Shown here piece after piece: positions 1 to 7,240 of a DNA stretch of 8,386 nt. A program made the position numbers and the translations under genes. The stretch is from Rickettsia endosymbiont of Bryobia graminum (GTDB lineage: Bacteria; Pseudomonadota; Alphaproteobacteria; Rickettsiales; Rickettsiaceae), in assembly GCA_020881085.1 (NCBI GenBank), contig JAJIYR010000181.1, forward strand, positions 1-8,386, given 5' to 3'. How positions within the stretch are numbered: the stretch's first letter is position 1; every line of letters starts with the position of its first letter. The notes beneath the pieces were generated by a model, which saw nothing but the letters and a program-made list of their open reading frames with translations, ran no database searches and was not told the DNA's origin.

Positions 1-41
1 TGATAATATACCGTATGTTTCCCTTTCTCATATTCTGTCAT
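1..41 (-). CDS. tnpA: IS200/IS605 family transposase TnpA, N-terminal fragment (runs off left edge)
   Basis: On the minus strand from 41 the sequence encodes MTEYEKGKHTVYY and continues past position 1. This resembles the N-terminus of Y1 (HUH) transposases of the IS200 group, which typically begin with a YxxGxHxVYxxxYHxVW pattern. The catalytic HUH and tyrosine motifs would lie outside the window. A second in-frame ATG at 47 adds MT. The start at 41 is preferred because AGGA (50-47) sits 5 nt before it. Such enzymes cut and rejoin single-stranded DNA at hairpin ends. Only 13 complete codons are visible, so the call depends on this short match plus the adjoining hairpins. Confidence 0.7.
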   Translation of the reverse strand, partial: MTEYEKGKHTVYY

Positions 42-95
42 AGTCATCCTATAAAATAAGTCCTATTTACTTATTTTATATAGGACGACTATGAC
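37..95 (-). promoter_or_regulatory. Long hairpin sequestering the tnpA ribosome site and start codon
   Basis: Positions 37-60 pair with 70-95 around a 9-nt loop (61-69). All 24 bases of the shorter arm find a partner, with a 2-nt bulge in the other arm. The only DNA mismatch (A46 against C86) becomes a U-G wobble in RNA copied from the minus strand, so the structure is better in the tnpA mRNA than in the opposite transcript. The 3' arm in the mRNA contains AGGA and both candidate start codons. In Salmonella IS200, a 5' stem-loop represses tnpA translation; a similar role is inferred here. Confidence 0.7.
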
Positions 96-113
96 TTCTT
101 CAAACTAAAGTTT

Positions 114-140
114 CTCCACCTGAAGGTGGAGGTTTAAACC
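114..140. repeat. Subterminal hairpin and palindrome of the IS200/IS605-type end
   Basis: CTCCACCT (114-121) and AGGTGGAG (124-131) form a perfect 8-bp inverted repeat with a GA centre, folding as a 7-bp stem with a TGAA loop. It is followed by the 10-bp palindrome GGTTTAAACC (131-140). It is much more GC-rich than its surroundings. A hairpin close to the tip is the TnpA recognition structure in this family. It could instead be a rho-independent terminator, but neither side carries a T-run. Confidence 0.55.
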
Positions 141-319
141 ATCAGCTGGATAAATCAATAATCTGTAAAAGAAAGTAAATACTTTTAAAGAAAATACAAA
201 TGAAAGGCGTTCTATATATGAATTAAAAAGTAATTTGTTCTTATATACAGTAAAAGCACACCAACAACCAAGGATAATAACATTACTACGCTTGATTATT
301 AGAACTAGTAAATGTCAAT
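141..319. other. Spacer downstream of suhB, no gene seen
   Basis: These 179 bases separate the IS end from the suhB stop codon. I see no coding frame, RNA gene or convincing terminator. The only structure noted is a small palindrome at 172-185 (AAAGTA, AA, TACTTT). Confidence 0.6.
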
Positions 320-1054
320 TTAAGATAATAATTTCTCTACAAGGTCAGGATTTGTAGCAATAAATATTTTGCTATTATTTGTTACTACTCCACCAGATTC
401 CTTAACAATTAACTCAAAACCAGCATTTAAACTATAGTTCAACGATGAGAAGTAAGCAGCGTCTACTTTTCCAGATATTAACATCAAAAGCCCATAACAA
501 TGAGATCCAAAAACTCTAGTATTTTTTAGAAATGGTAAATTACTTGTGATATTATCAGTGGCTATTAAAGAATTATTAAGGCTAGTACGGCCAGAAACTC
601 TAAGCCTACCAAGATTAGAGTCATCATTTTCTGACTTAACTCCTTGCCCTTTTTCTGCATAATAAACCCGGTCAAGAGCAGGGAAATTTATTACCGAGCA
701 AATTGTTGTCAAAGCTCCTTGAATTTTCTTCAAGCATGTTATGGATAAAGCAAAAAGTGGTATGCTTCTCTCCAAATTTTCTATACTATCAATAGGATTT
801 ATAATTAATATAAACTCTTCTGAGGATATCTTGTCTAAATCTAATTCAAAATTATCTTTTGGAAAAAATATATTTTTACTGTATTTTTGTAACTCATCAC
901 GCAATATTTCTTGCGCCTTAGCATACGACCTATTACAAAAATCATAATTTCCTTTACTAGATCTTTGCAGCATTGATAGCTCTAAAAAATCTCTTCTTAA
1001 AAACTTAACAGCTTTATGCGAGGCATTAATAATTATATTAGTTATATTTTCCAT
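320..1054 (-). CDS. suhB: SuhB-like inositol monophosphatase family protein with degenerate active site
   Basis: This 244-residue protein belongs to the inositol monophosphatase/SuhB family. The start (KFLRRDFLELSMLQ, 17-30), the centre (YYAEKGQGV, 131-139; LRVSGR, 151-156) and the C-terminus (ELIVKESGGVVT, 214-225) align with SuhB. The metal site does not: the family motif DPxDGTxNF reads NPIDSIENL (86-94), so the first aspartate is asparagine and GT is SI. The EE segment before it is missing in place (FFPKDN, 63-68), and the WDxAAG aspartate is replaced (NYSLNAG, 206-212). Phosphatase activity is therefore doubtful. E. coli SuhB has a non-catalytic role with NusA in rRNA antitermination and ribosome assembly, which would fit retention. 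The ATG at 1054 is preferred over an upstream TTG at 1081 because it leaves a 7-nt gap after efp and gives a normal SuhB N-terminus. It is probably cotranscribed with efp. Confidence 0.85.
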   Translation of the reverse strand: MENITNIIINASHKAVKFLRRDFLELSMLQRSSKGNYDFCNRSYAKAQEILRDELQKYSKNIFFPKDNFELDLDKISSEEFILIINPIDSIENLERSIPLFALSITCLKKIQGALTTICSVINFPALDRVYYAEKGQGVKSENDDSNLGRLRVSGRTSLNNSLIATDNITSNLPFLKNTRVFGSHCYGLLMLISGKVDAAYFSSLNYSLNAGFELIVKESGGVVTNNSKIFIATNPDLVEKLLS

Positions 1055-1061
1055 ATAATTA

Positions 1062-1628
1062 TTATTTAGCGCGCTCAACAAAACTGAGGTCTTCAGTTTT
1101 AACTACTATTTTTTCTCCTATAACTAAGTAAGGAGGAACCATTACTCTTATTCCATTAGTTAAAATTGCTGGTTTATACGAAGACATTACAGTAGAACCT
1201 TTAATTACTGTATCAGTTTCAGCAATTTCACCAATAACATTTTGAGGTAATTCAACATTTAAAGGCTTATCATCATAAAACTGCACTTTTAGTATCATGT
1301 TATCTTCAAGGAATGGTAAACGCTCATCAAGAAGTTCTTTATCGATTAAAACCTGCTCAAATGTCTCATTATCCATCAATACTAATTTATTATCTTCAAA
1401 ATATAAAAATTGTAGATCTTTATGCTCAAGCTGAGCTTTTTCAACGTAATCAGAGGAGCTAAAGCGTTCATTAAGCTTCGTACCAGTTTTTAAATTTTTC
1501 ATTTCAACTTGAATATATGCAGGACCTTTACCTGGCTTTGTATGTTCAGGATTTCTACTTACCACCCATAGATCACTATTATGTACTAAAATATTTCCAG
1601 ATCTAATTGAATTTGCTGTAATTTTCAT
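1062..1628 (-). CDS. efp: Translation elongation factor P
   Basis: This 188-residue protein has the usual length and three-domain order of EF-P: an N-terminal KOW-like domain (about 1-63) and two OB-type domains (about 65-127 and 130-187). EF-P binds between the ribosomal P and E sites and relieves stalling at consecutive prolines. The loop TKPGKGPAY (30-38) carries Lys34, the residue beta-lysylated by EpmA/EpmB in enterobacteria; no modification gene is visible here. The C-terminal signature around GDTVIKGST is present as [11 protein letters not shown] (137-147), and [10 protein letters not shown] (167-176) matches the family. It is the first gene of a probable two-gene operon with suhB, 7 nt apart. 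The ATG at 1628 gives the expected [12 protein letters not shown] start. Confidence 0.97.
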   Translation of the reverse strand: MKITANSIRSGNILVHNSDLWVVSRNPEHTKPGKGPAYIQVEMKNLKTGTKLNERFSSSDYVEKAQLEHKDLQFLYFEDNKLVLMDNETFEQVLIDKELLDERLPFLEDNMILKVQFYDDKPLNVELPQNVIGEIAETDTVIKGSTVMSSYKPAILTNGIRVMVPPYLVIGEKIVVKTEDLSFVERAK

Positions 1629-1680
1629 ACCTTAATCCACTTACCTTAAATTATCTTATTTCTTACTAAATAACGAATAT

Positions 1681-1686
1681 ATTATA
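1681..1686 (-). promoter_or_regulatory. Possible -10 box for efp-suhB
   Basis: The minus strand reads TATAAT here, 52 nt upstream of the efp start. The hexamer 17 nt further upstream is TCTATA, a poor -35. In DNA this AT-rich such a match is expected fairly often, so this is a candidate only. Confidence 0.3.
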
Positions 1687-1816
1687 ATTTCCTATAAGAA
1701 AATTATAGAAATCTGCTATACTTTAATTACCATCCAAATTAGAACGCCAATCTAATATTGATAGGCCAACTTTGAACAGTAGAACAGAATGAATAATAGT
1801 AAAAATATACAATAAC

Positions 1817-1825
1817 TGTTATAAA
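1817..1825 (+). promoter_or_regulatory. Possible extended -10 box for pleD
   Basis: TGTTATAAA (1817-1825) resembles an extended -10 (TG-N-TATAAT) 49 nt upstream of the pleD ATG. The expected -35 position reads TAGTAA, which is weak. No clear Shine-Dalgarno sequence precedes pleD, only an A-rich stretch with AAAGAA. Confidence 0.27.
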
Positions 1826-1874
1826 TACAAGTAATTATCATTAATATATATTTAAAAGAAAATATCGTATAATT

Positions 1875-3233
1875 ATGACCGCAAGCGTACTTATAGTCGA
1901 TGACATAGCATCCAATATTAAATTATTGGAAGCAAAATTATTGGTAGAATATTATGTAGTTTTCACTGCTAACAATGGCAAAGATGCACTTAGTATACTT
2001 GAAAATACTAAAATCGATGTTGTATTACTTGATGTCATGATGCCTGATATGGATGGCTTTGAAACATGCAGAAAAATTAAATCTAATCCACAGACTAATC
2101 ATATACCAGTTATTATGGTTACAGCCCTATCAGATGTTGAAGATCGAGTAAAAGGACTAGAGGCTGGCGCGGATGAATTCTTAACCAAACCAATTGATGA
2201 CACTGCCCTTTTTGCTAGAGTAAAATCTCTCACTAGAATGAAAGCAGTAGTAGATGAACTAAAACTAAGAAATACTACCAACGCAGAACTTGGGGCTTCA
2301 ATTATAGAAGTGAAAGATAATTTTGCAGGTAGCAAAATATTATTGATTAACGATGACATCGTACAGGCAAAAAATATAACAAAAATTTTGTTATACATCA
2401 CTAATCAAGTTAAAACTATTTCTGATATTTCTGAACTCGAGAATAATACTACTGAGTATATGCCTGATCTAGTCATTATCAGCAGTGAGTTAGAACAAAA
2501 TGATCCTCTAAGAGTATGCGTAACATTAAGAACTAACTCTAAATTCCGTGATATAGCTATAATGTTACAAGCTCAAGAAGAAGATAAATCTATGATATTA
2601 AAGGCACTTGAACTAGGTATTAATGATTATTTCTGCTACCCAATTGACATGAATGAGTTACTTGCAAGAACCAAAACACAATTAAGAAAGAAACATTATC
2701 AAGATAATTTACGCAACATCTTAGAATTAAGCATTAATCTATCAATTAAAGATGGATTAACTGGAGTATTTAATCGCCATTATTTTGATACTCATATAAA
2801 ACAGATGGTCAATAAAGCCAATGATAGCAAAAGATCTTTATGTCTATTAATGTGTGATATTGATCATTTCAAACAAGTTAACGATACCTATGGACATCAA
2901 GCAGGTGATATATTATTAAAAGCTATAGCTAACGTCTTAAAAAATATTTTTAGAGTAACTGATTTAATTGCGAGATTTGGGGGAGAAGAATTTTCTATAC
3001 TTATAGATGATATAGCAATTAGAGACGCTATTTATGTAGCAGAAAGAGTTCGCAAAGAAATAGAATCAATAGATTTTAAAGTTAAAACGCAACAAGAACC
3101 GATCAAAAAAACAATTTCTATCGGTGTAACTGAATATAAAATAGGCGAAACTATTAATAATTTTATAGAAAGGGCAGACAAAGCCTTATACCAAGCGAAG
3201 GATACTGGCAGAAATAAAGTAGTAAATCTTTAA
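1875..3233 (+). CDS. pleD: PleD-type diguanylate cyclase response regulator (REC-REC-GGDEF)
   Basis: This 452-residue cytosolic protein makes cyclic di-GMP from two GTP when activated by phosphorylation. The first receiver (about 3-120) has the acidic pair D9-D10, phospho-acceptor D53 in LLDVMMPD, T83 and K105. The second receiver (about 153-270) keeps an acidic pair (D160-D161) but has serine at the acceptor position (IISSEL, 201-206), as expected for the adaptor receiver of PleD. The GGDEF domain (about 285-452) has an intact GGEEF active site (369-373), and the product-inhibition I-site RVTD (360-363) lies exactly five residues before it. Length and residue numbering almost coincide with Caulobacter PleD. 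No histidine kinase is nearby, so the partner kinase must be encoded elsewhere. An inverted repeat follows at 3250. Confidence 0.96.
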   Translation: MTASVLIVDDIASNIKLLEAKLLVEYYVVFTANNGKDALSILENTKIDVVLLDVMMPDMDGFETCRKIKSNPQTNHIPVIMVTALSDVEDRVKGLEAGADEFLTKPIDDTALFARVKSLTRMKAVVDELKLRNTTNAELGASIIEVKDNFAGSKILLINDDIVQAKNITKILLYITNQVKTISDISELENNTTEYMPDLVIISSELEQNDPLRVCVTLRTNSKFRDIAIMLQAQEEDKSMILKALELGINDYFCYPIDMNELLARTKTQLRKKHYQDNLRNILELSINLSIKDGLTGVFNRHYFDTHIKQMVNKANDSKRSLCLLMCDIDHFKQVNDTYGHQAGDILLKAIANVLKNIFRVTDLIARFGGEEFSILIDDIAIRDAIYVAERVRKEIESIDFKVKTQQEPIKKTISIGVTEYKIGETINNFIERADKALYQAKDTGRNKVVNL

Positions 3234-3249
3234 ATTTTTATCTTTTTAC

Positions 3250-3278
3250 GTTATTTACTTTGAAACAAAGTAAATAAC
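3250..3278 (+). terminator. Perfect 13-bp inverted repeat after pleD, terminator-like
   Basis: GTTATTTACTTTG (3250-3262) and CAAAGTAAATAAC (3266-3278) are perfect complements around an AAA loop, 17 nt after the pleD stop. The position suggests a terminator or an mRNA-stabilising stem between pleD and rppH. The stem is AT-rich and no T-run follows on the plus strand, so intrinsic termination would be weak and rppH may partly be read through from pleD. Confidence 0.45.
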
Positions 3279-3328
3279 ATATTATCTTCAAAAGATTAAT
3301 ATAAATTAATGAATTCAAAGATTACAAC

Positions 3329-3835
3329 ATGGACAGTAACATCACAACAAATTATCGTAAACTACCTTACAGACCAGGTGTAGGCATGATGATAATTGAC
3401 AAAAATAGCAATGTCTTTGTTGGTAAAAGAATAGATACTAAAATACAAGCTTGGCAAATGCCACAAGGCGGCATAAATTTAGGAGAAACTCCAAGCGTTG
3501 CAGCTCTTAGAGAAATGTTAGAGGAAATAGGTTGTAATAAAGGAACTATTATTGCAGAAAGTAAATATTGGTATAGTTATGACTTGCCCCAAGCATTAAT
3601 TCCTAAATTATGGGGTGGAAATTTTCGCGGGCAAAAACAAAAATGGTTTTTAATTAAATTTACGGGTACTAATGAAGAAATCAATATTAACACCCTAGCT
3701 CCAGAGTTCGAGGAATGGCACTGGGCAGAGCTTGATGAATTATTATCAATTATAATCCCATTTAAACGCAAACTATATAAAGCAGTAATTAAAGAGTTTT
3801 CTGTTATTATTAATAACCACAAATCAATTTATTAA
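3329..3835 (+). CDS. rppH: RNA 5' pyrophosphohydrolase / dinucleoside polyphosphate hydrolase (Nudix, RppH/InvA)
   Basis: This 168-residue Nudix hydrolase has a complete Nudix box from G47 to C69: G47, E53, then REMLEEIGC (61-69) with the catalytic glutamates E62, E65 and E66. The segments YRPGVGMMI (14-22) and QMPQGGI (43-49), the central [13 protein letters not shown] (95-107) and the late [13 protein letters not shown] (126-138) are typical of RppH/NudH. RppH removes pyrophosphate from the 5' end of mRNA and so opens it to RNase E. The Rickettsia prowazekii homologue, named InvA, has been characterised as a dinucleoside oligophosphate pyrophosphatase. The spacer of 95 nt after pleD contains the inverted repeat at 3250. 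The ribosome site is weak, and the ATG at 3329 gives a normal family N-terminus. Confidence 0.94.
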   Translation: MDSNITTNYRKLPYRPGVGMMIIDKNSNVFVGKRIDTKIQAWQMPQGGINLGETPSVAALREMLEEIGCNKGTIIAESKYWYSYDLPQALIPKLWGGNFRGQKQKWFLIKFTGTNEEININTLAPEFEEWHWAELDELLSIIIPFKRKLYKAVIKEFSVIINNHKSIY

Positions 3836-3853
3836 AAGTTATGTGGTTAATAA
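3810..3853 (+). terminator. Possible stem-loop at the 3' end of rppH
   Basis: TTAATAACCACA (3810-3821) pairs with TGTGGTTAATAA (3842-3853) with one mismatch over 12 bp and a 20-nt loop. The left arm lies in the last codons of rppH and the stop codon is in the loop. There is no T-run after it, so this may be a weak terminator or an mRNA end-protecting stem. Confidence 0.3.
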
Positions 3854-3907
3854 ATAGTCAATATTGTATAGTCTAATGGAATAATGTGGTAACATTGTGA
3901 ATAACCA

Positions 3908-3975
3908 TGTCATTCTGAACTTGTTTCAGGATCTTTTAGATATTTATTAGGTACTGAAATAAATTCAGTATGACA
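3908..3975. repeat. 68-bp imperfect palindrome, Rickettsiales-type dispersed repeat
   Basis: The left arm (3908-3929) begins TGTCATTCTGAAC and the right arm (3954-3975) is its reverse complement with three mismatches in 22 positions. The centre is about 24 bases. The arm sequence, including TTGTTTCAGGATC (3921-3933), resembles small dispersed palindromic repeats that recur between genes in Rickettsiales and other bacteria. It lies between the convergent ends of rppH and hemA, where it could also act as a two-way transcription terminator. Copy number cannot be judged from one window. Confidence 0.75.
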
Positions 3976-4011
3976 CCTCTCCCCTAGTAATCACCTTATT
4001 GACTTAAGCTA

Positions 4012-5256
4012 TTAAGCTGCCGGAACAAAAGAAACATTAATTATAGAATGAGAATTAATTGCTGAAGAGATATCAATCTCCTTAAAAATCTCGATTAAAG
4101 CACTAGTTAGATTTTTAATCATTTCATCACTATGGTTTGGAGTTGGTATAATCCTTAAACGTTCAGTACCTCGTGATACTGTTGGGAAATTAATATGCTG
4201 AACATAAATGTTATATTTACTTAATAATATATCAGAAATTTTCTTAGCTTTAATTGGATCGCCAATAATTATTGGGATAATATGGCTATCATTTTTAAAA
4301 TAAGGAATTTTAGCATTATCAAAAGATTTTTTTACTTTTTTTATAATTGTTTGGTAAAGATCTCTTTCAACATTTGAATCCCTTAAATGCCTAATACTAG
4401 CAGTTGCTGCAGCAGTAATAACCGGGGGTAGCGAGGTAGTAAAAATAAATCCCGAAGCATTTAATCTAATGGCATCAATTATTTTACTATTTGCTGCAAT
4501 ATAGCCACCAATAGTACCGTATGCCTTACCAAGAGTTCCTTGGATAATGTCAATTTGCTCTGAATAGCCTTGCAATCGAGCAATACCAGCCCCTTGCTCA
4601 CCGTATAGCCCAACAGTATGCACCTCATCTATAAAGGTTATGGCATTATATTTTTTTGCTAGATTTATAATTTCCTTAATAGGAGAAAATAAACCATCCA
4701 TAGAATAGGCTGACTCAAAAACAATAATCTTTGGTCTATTAACATCAACTTTTTTTAATAGCTCTTCAAGATGCAAGACATCGAAATGACGATATACGTG
4801 CTTTTCAGCTTTTGAATTACGAATACCAGAAATAATAGAAGCATGATTCAACTCATCTGAGAAAAATACTATTTCCGGCATAATTTTTGCAAGCGTTGCA
4901 AGAGTAGTATCATTTGCTACATAACCAGAAGTAAAAACTAATGCCTTTTCTTTTTGATGTAAATCTGCTAATTCTTTTTCTAGTTCAATTACGCAACTAT
5001 TATTTCCACCTATATTTCTTGTTCCACCTGAACCAATTCCATATTTTTTGATAGCTTGTTTAGCCGCATTAGTAACATTTGGATGTTTACTCATCCCTAA
5101 GTAATCATTAATACACCACATTACTATTTCATTATTATTATACCAAGCCAACGGAAAATTATCGGCTTGCCTTTTAACAGGAACAAACTCCCGATATCTT
5201 CCTTCTTGTTTAATTTCTTCAATATGATTATTAAATATATTATTATAATGCAGCAT
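4012..5256 (-). CDS. hemA: 5-aminolevulinate synthase
   Basis: This 414-residue fold-type I pyridoxal-phosphate enzyme condenses glycine with succinyl-CoA to 5-aminolevulinate, the first step of heme synthesis by the C4 (Shemin) pathway used in alphaproteobacteria and mitochondria. The PLP lysine is K244 in QGTLGKAYG (239-247). [12 protein letters not shown] (208-219) holds the PLP-binding aspartate D210 and H213. The alpha-oxoamine synthase start CINDYLGM (48-55) and the glycine-rich [11 protein letters not shown] (74-84) are intact. The length is normal (about 400-410 in alphaproteobacteria). It differs from 2-amino-3-ketobutyrate ligase and BioF by the ALAS-like C-terminal [16 protein letters not shown] (358-373). 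It follows mutL by 28 nt on the same strand and is probably cotranscribed. No strong ribosome site is visible. Confidence 0.96.
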   Translation of the reverse strand: MLHYNNIFNNHIEEIKQEGRYREFVPVKRQADNFPLAWYNNNEIVMWCINDYLGMSKHPNVTNAAKQAIKKYGIGSGGTRNIGGNNSCVIELEKELADLHQKEKALVFTSGYVANDTTLATLAKIMPEIVFFSDELNHASIISGIRNSKAEKHVYRHFDVLHLEELLKKVDVNRPKIIVFESAYSMDGLFSPIKEIINLAKKYNAITFIDEVHTVGLYGEQGAGIARLQGYSEQIDIIQGTLGKAYGTIGGYIAANSKIIDAIRLNASGFIFTTSLPPVITAAATASIRHLRDSNVERDLYQTIIKKVKKSFDNAKIPYFKNDSHIIPIIIGDPIKAKKISDILLSKYNIYVQHINFPTVSRGTERLRIIPTPNHSDEMIKNLTSALIEIFKEIDISSAINSHSIINVSFVPAA

Positions 5257-5284
5257 CTTATTTTATTTTTTATTATAATTAGAG

Positions 5285-7240
5285 TTATCTACGACCAAAT
5301 AAACGCTCAATATCCTTAAGTTTAAGTTCAATGTATGTTGGTCTACCATGATTACATTGGCCTGAAAAAGGAGTATTCTCCATCTGTCTCAATAATGCAT
5401 TCATTTCCTCAGGCAATAATTTACGCCCTGCTCTAATCGAGTAATGACATGCATAAGTTTCTGTAACATGTTCAATTAATTGAATCAAGGAAATATTTTC
5501 ACCCATATCAGATAAATTATCGGCTAAATCTTGAATTAATTTATTAATGTTAACTCCTTCTAACAAACTAGGAACTTCTGATACAATAATTGATTTATCA
5601 CTAAATTTTTCTATAGTTAAACCTAACTCGATCAGATCGTCTTTTGCATTATATAGTAAATTAGCTCTTTTTTCATCTGGTAATTCAATTATTTCTGGAA
5701 TAAGCAATCTTTGCCTTAGCAATCCGCCATTTTCAATCGTTTTTTTAATTTTCTCATACCCTAAACGTTCATGAGCAGCGTGTTGATCAACAATAATCAT
5801 ACTATCTTCTGTCTGTGATACTATATAGGTACTATGTAGTTGAGCTCTAGCAGCTCCAAGCGGGTAGTGATTTTTGACATTATTCGCATCATTCAAGTCA
5901 TTTATATCATTCCCACGTACACTGGAATCCATTAATAACTTATCATTGCGAGAGGATGTATAATCCTGTGGCAATCTTCTGAAATCACCAGATTCATTAA
6001 CATTAGGTCGTGATGAAGAATATTGAACTAAATTATTCTCTTGAATCTCTACTTTTGCATGAGGAACTGTAGTGATTAATTGTTGTTTTTGAAAATTATG
6101 CGCGGTAATATCTTGAAATTTATAACTACTACGGGTACTATCAGATATCATATTAAAATTTTTAGATGGTACAGAATTATTATTACTTCTAAATAATCCA
6201 AGAGTGGTGGCAGCAATATTTGTTGAAACAATATGACTTTTACTAGCAAGAGCATCTTTTATTGCACTAATCAGCAGACCTCTAATAGTATTTGGGTCAT
6301 GAAATCTTACTTCTATTTTAGCAGGATGAACATTAACATCAACTAATTGAGGATCTATCTTTATAAATAATACTGATACAGGATGGCGGTCTCTAGCTAA
6401 ATAATCTTGGTAAGCAACCCTTAAAGCTACTTGCAATAGTTTATCTTTAACTGGTCTATTATTAACAAATAAAAATTGATCTTCTGCAGAAGCTCTATTA
6501 AAAGTTGGGATACTTGTAAAACCATATATAGATAATTGTGGCCTTTGGAGGTTAACCTCCGATGCATTTTCAATAAAACTACCTCCCATTATATCTACTA
6601 TTCTTTGTTTTAGAATATCCTGATAATCTCCATCCTGTCCTTTTAGTTTAAAAATATTCCTATCATCGTGTGATAAACTAATAGAAATTTGAGGATGAGC
6701 TAAGGCAATTTTCTTTACTATATCAACTGAAGCAGCTAATTCACTTTTATCAGATCTTAAAAATTTTAATCTAGCAGGAGTAGCAAAAAACAAATCTCTT
6801 ATTTCAATTTTAGTACCTTCATTATGGACTGCTAATTTAGTTTCTTTATCAACCCCACTATTCAATTTTATTTGATATGCTTTGTCATGATCACGAAGCC
6901 TTGAAGTGATTGTCATTTTGCTGATAGACCCAATAGAGGGAAGAGCTTCTCCTCGAAAGCCAAAGCTATTGATATTGAGTAAATCTGATTCATCAAGCTT
7001 AGAGGTAGTATGACGCTCAACTGCTATTTTTAAATCTTCCTCAGACATTCCTATTCCATTATCGGAAATAACAATCAAGTTTTTACCGGCTTGCTCAAGG
7101 ATAACATCTATTTTACTACTTCCAGCATCTACTGCATTTTCAACAAGTTCTTTTACCACGGAAGCAGGTCGCTCTATAACTTCTCCTGCAGCAATGCGGT
7201 TTATTGTATTGATCTGTAGAAATTTTATTTTAACTGTCAT
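5285..7240 (-). CDS. mutL: DNA mismatch repair protein MutL with endonuclease motif
   Basis: This 651-residue protein couples MutS mismatch recognition to strand removal. The GHKL ATPase domain (about 1-335) has E31 and N35 in KELVENAVDAG, DNGIGM (60-65) and GFRGEAL (94-100). The C-terminal domain (about 460-651) has the nicking motif DQHAAHERLGYE (485-496), matching DQHA-x2-E-x4-E. It also has ACHYSIRAG (597-605), GQCNHGRPT (627-635) and the terminal FGRR. It is therefore a self-nicking MutL of the kind found in bacteria without MutH. The linker (about 336-458) is low-complexity and contains a repeat-derived stretch (about 421-445) that seems to make it longer than I remember for typical Rickettsia MutL (about 600). 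The start at 7240 lies inside the upstream zinc-finger gene (11-nt overlap), suggesting translational coupling. Confidence 0.96.
   Translation of the reverse strand: MTVKIKFLQINTINRIAAGEVIERPASVVKELVENAVDAGSSKIDVILEQAGKNLIVISDNGIGMSEEDLKIAVERHTTSKLDESDLLNINSFGFRGEALPSIGSISKMTITSRLRDHDKAYQIKLNSGVDKETKLAVHNEGTKIEIRDLFFATPARLKFLRSDKSELAASVDIVKKIALAHPQISISLSHDDRNIFKLKGQDGDYQDILKQRIVDIMGGSFIENASEVNLQRPQLSIYGFTSIPTFNRASAEDQFLFVNNRPVKDKLLQVALRVAYQDYLARDRHPVSVLFIKIDPQLVDVNVHPAKIEVRFHDPNTIRGLLISAIKDALASKSHIVSTNIAATTLGLFRSNNNSVPSKNFNMISDSTRSSYKFQDITAHNFQKQQLITTVPHAKVEIQENNLVQYSSSRPNVNESGDFRRLPQDYTSSRNDKLLMDSSVRGNDINDLNDANNVKNHYPLGAARAQLHSTYIVSQTEDSMIIVDQHAAHERLGYEKIKKTIENGGLLRQRLLIPEIIELPDEKRANLLYNAKDDLIELGLTIEKFSDKSIIVSEVPSLLEGVNINKLIQDLADNLSDMGENISLIQLIEHVTETYACHYSIRAGRKLLPEEMNALLRQMENTPFSGQCNHGRPTYIELKLKDIERLFGRR
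5907..5930. repeat. Rickettsiales palindromic repeat fragment, in-frame in mutL
   Basis: The plus strand reads TCATTCCCACGTAC then ACTGGAATCC, with ATTCC (5909-5913) and GGAAT (5924-5928) as inverted arms. This matches the general form of the dispersed TCATTCC...GGAATCC repeats of Rickettsiales. Read by mutL it encodes MDSSVRGND, close to the MDSRFRGND-type peptide these repeats produce elsewhere. The identification comes from memory of that family. Confidence 0.6.
5942..5977. repeat. Second repeat fragment (TCATTGCGAG type), in-frame in mutL
   Basis: ATTGC (5945-5949) pairs with GCAAT (5971-5975), and AGGAT (5953-5957) pairs with ATCCT (5963-5967), giving a two-part imperfect hairpin. The core TCATTGCGAGAGG resembles a widespread repeat starting TCATTGCGAGG. 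In the mutL frame it reads RLPQDYTSSRND, like the RLPRHYVPRND peptide encoded by that repeat. It lies 11 bp from the repeat fragment at 5907. Confidence 0.6.

Larger units (their letters stand above)
1..140 (-). mobile_element. IS200/IS605-type element, left-end portion (continues off the window)
   Basis: The first 140 bases look like the promoter-proximal end of an IS200/IS605-family element transcribed leftwards. Seen directly: the start of a TnpA-like reading frame at 41, a long hairpin over that start (37-95), and a compact GC-richer hairpin (114-131) followed by the palindrome GGTTTAAACC (131-140). Subterminal hairpins of this kind are the ends recognised by single-strand HUH transposases. 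The outer boundary near 140 is inferred, because this family makes no target duplication and has no terminal inverted repeats that would mark it. Confidence 0.7.

Noticed and set aside
91..108. Five-codon plus-strand frame (MTSSN) as a tnpB start
   Set aside because: It stops after five codons; the resemblance to the tnpA start is only because it lies in the opposite arm of the hairpin.
274..301. Possible suhB terminator (TAATAA with TTATTA)
   Set aside because: The arms are only about 6 bp, all A/T, with a long loop and no T-run; this is expected by chance here.
741..947. Open frame of 68 codons on the plus strand
   Set aside because: It lies antisense inside suhB, has low-complexity Ile/Ser/Leu-rich content and no recognisable domain or ribosome site; it is a shadow of the real gene.
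1629..1874. Small RNA or riboswitch in the efp-pleD spacer
   Set aside because: Only short AT-rich pairings such as CAAT/ATTG around 1749-1761 are present; nothing matches a cyclic di-GMP riboswitch or other known RNA fold.
2099..2401. Open frame of 100 codons on the minus strand
   Set aside because: It is antisense to the receiver domains of pleD, whose codons are conserved and well explained; its serine/phenylalanine-rich product matches no family I know.
3577..3822. Open frame on the minus strand within rppH
   Set aside because: It is antisense to a complete Nudix gene and shows no family features.
5547..5774. Open frame on the plus strand within mutL
   Set aside because: It is antisense to the conserved C-terminal domain of MutL and is only an AT-rich coincidence.
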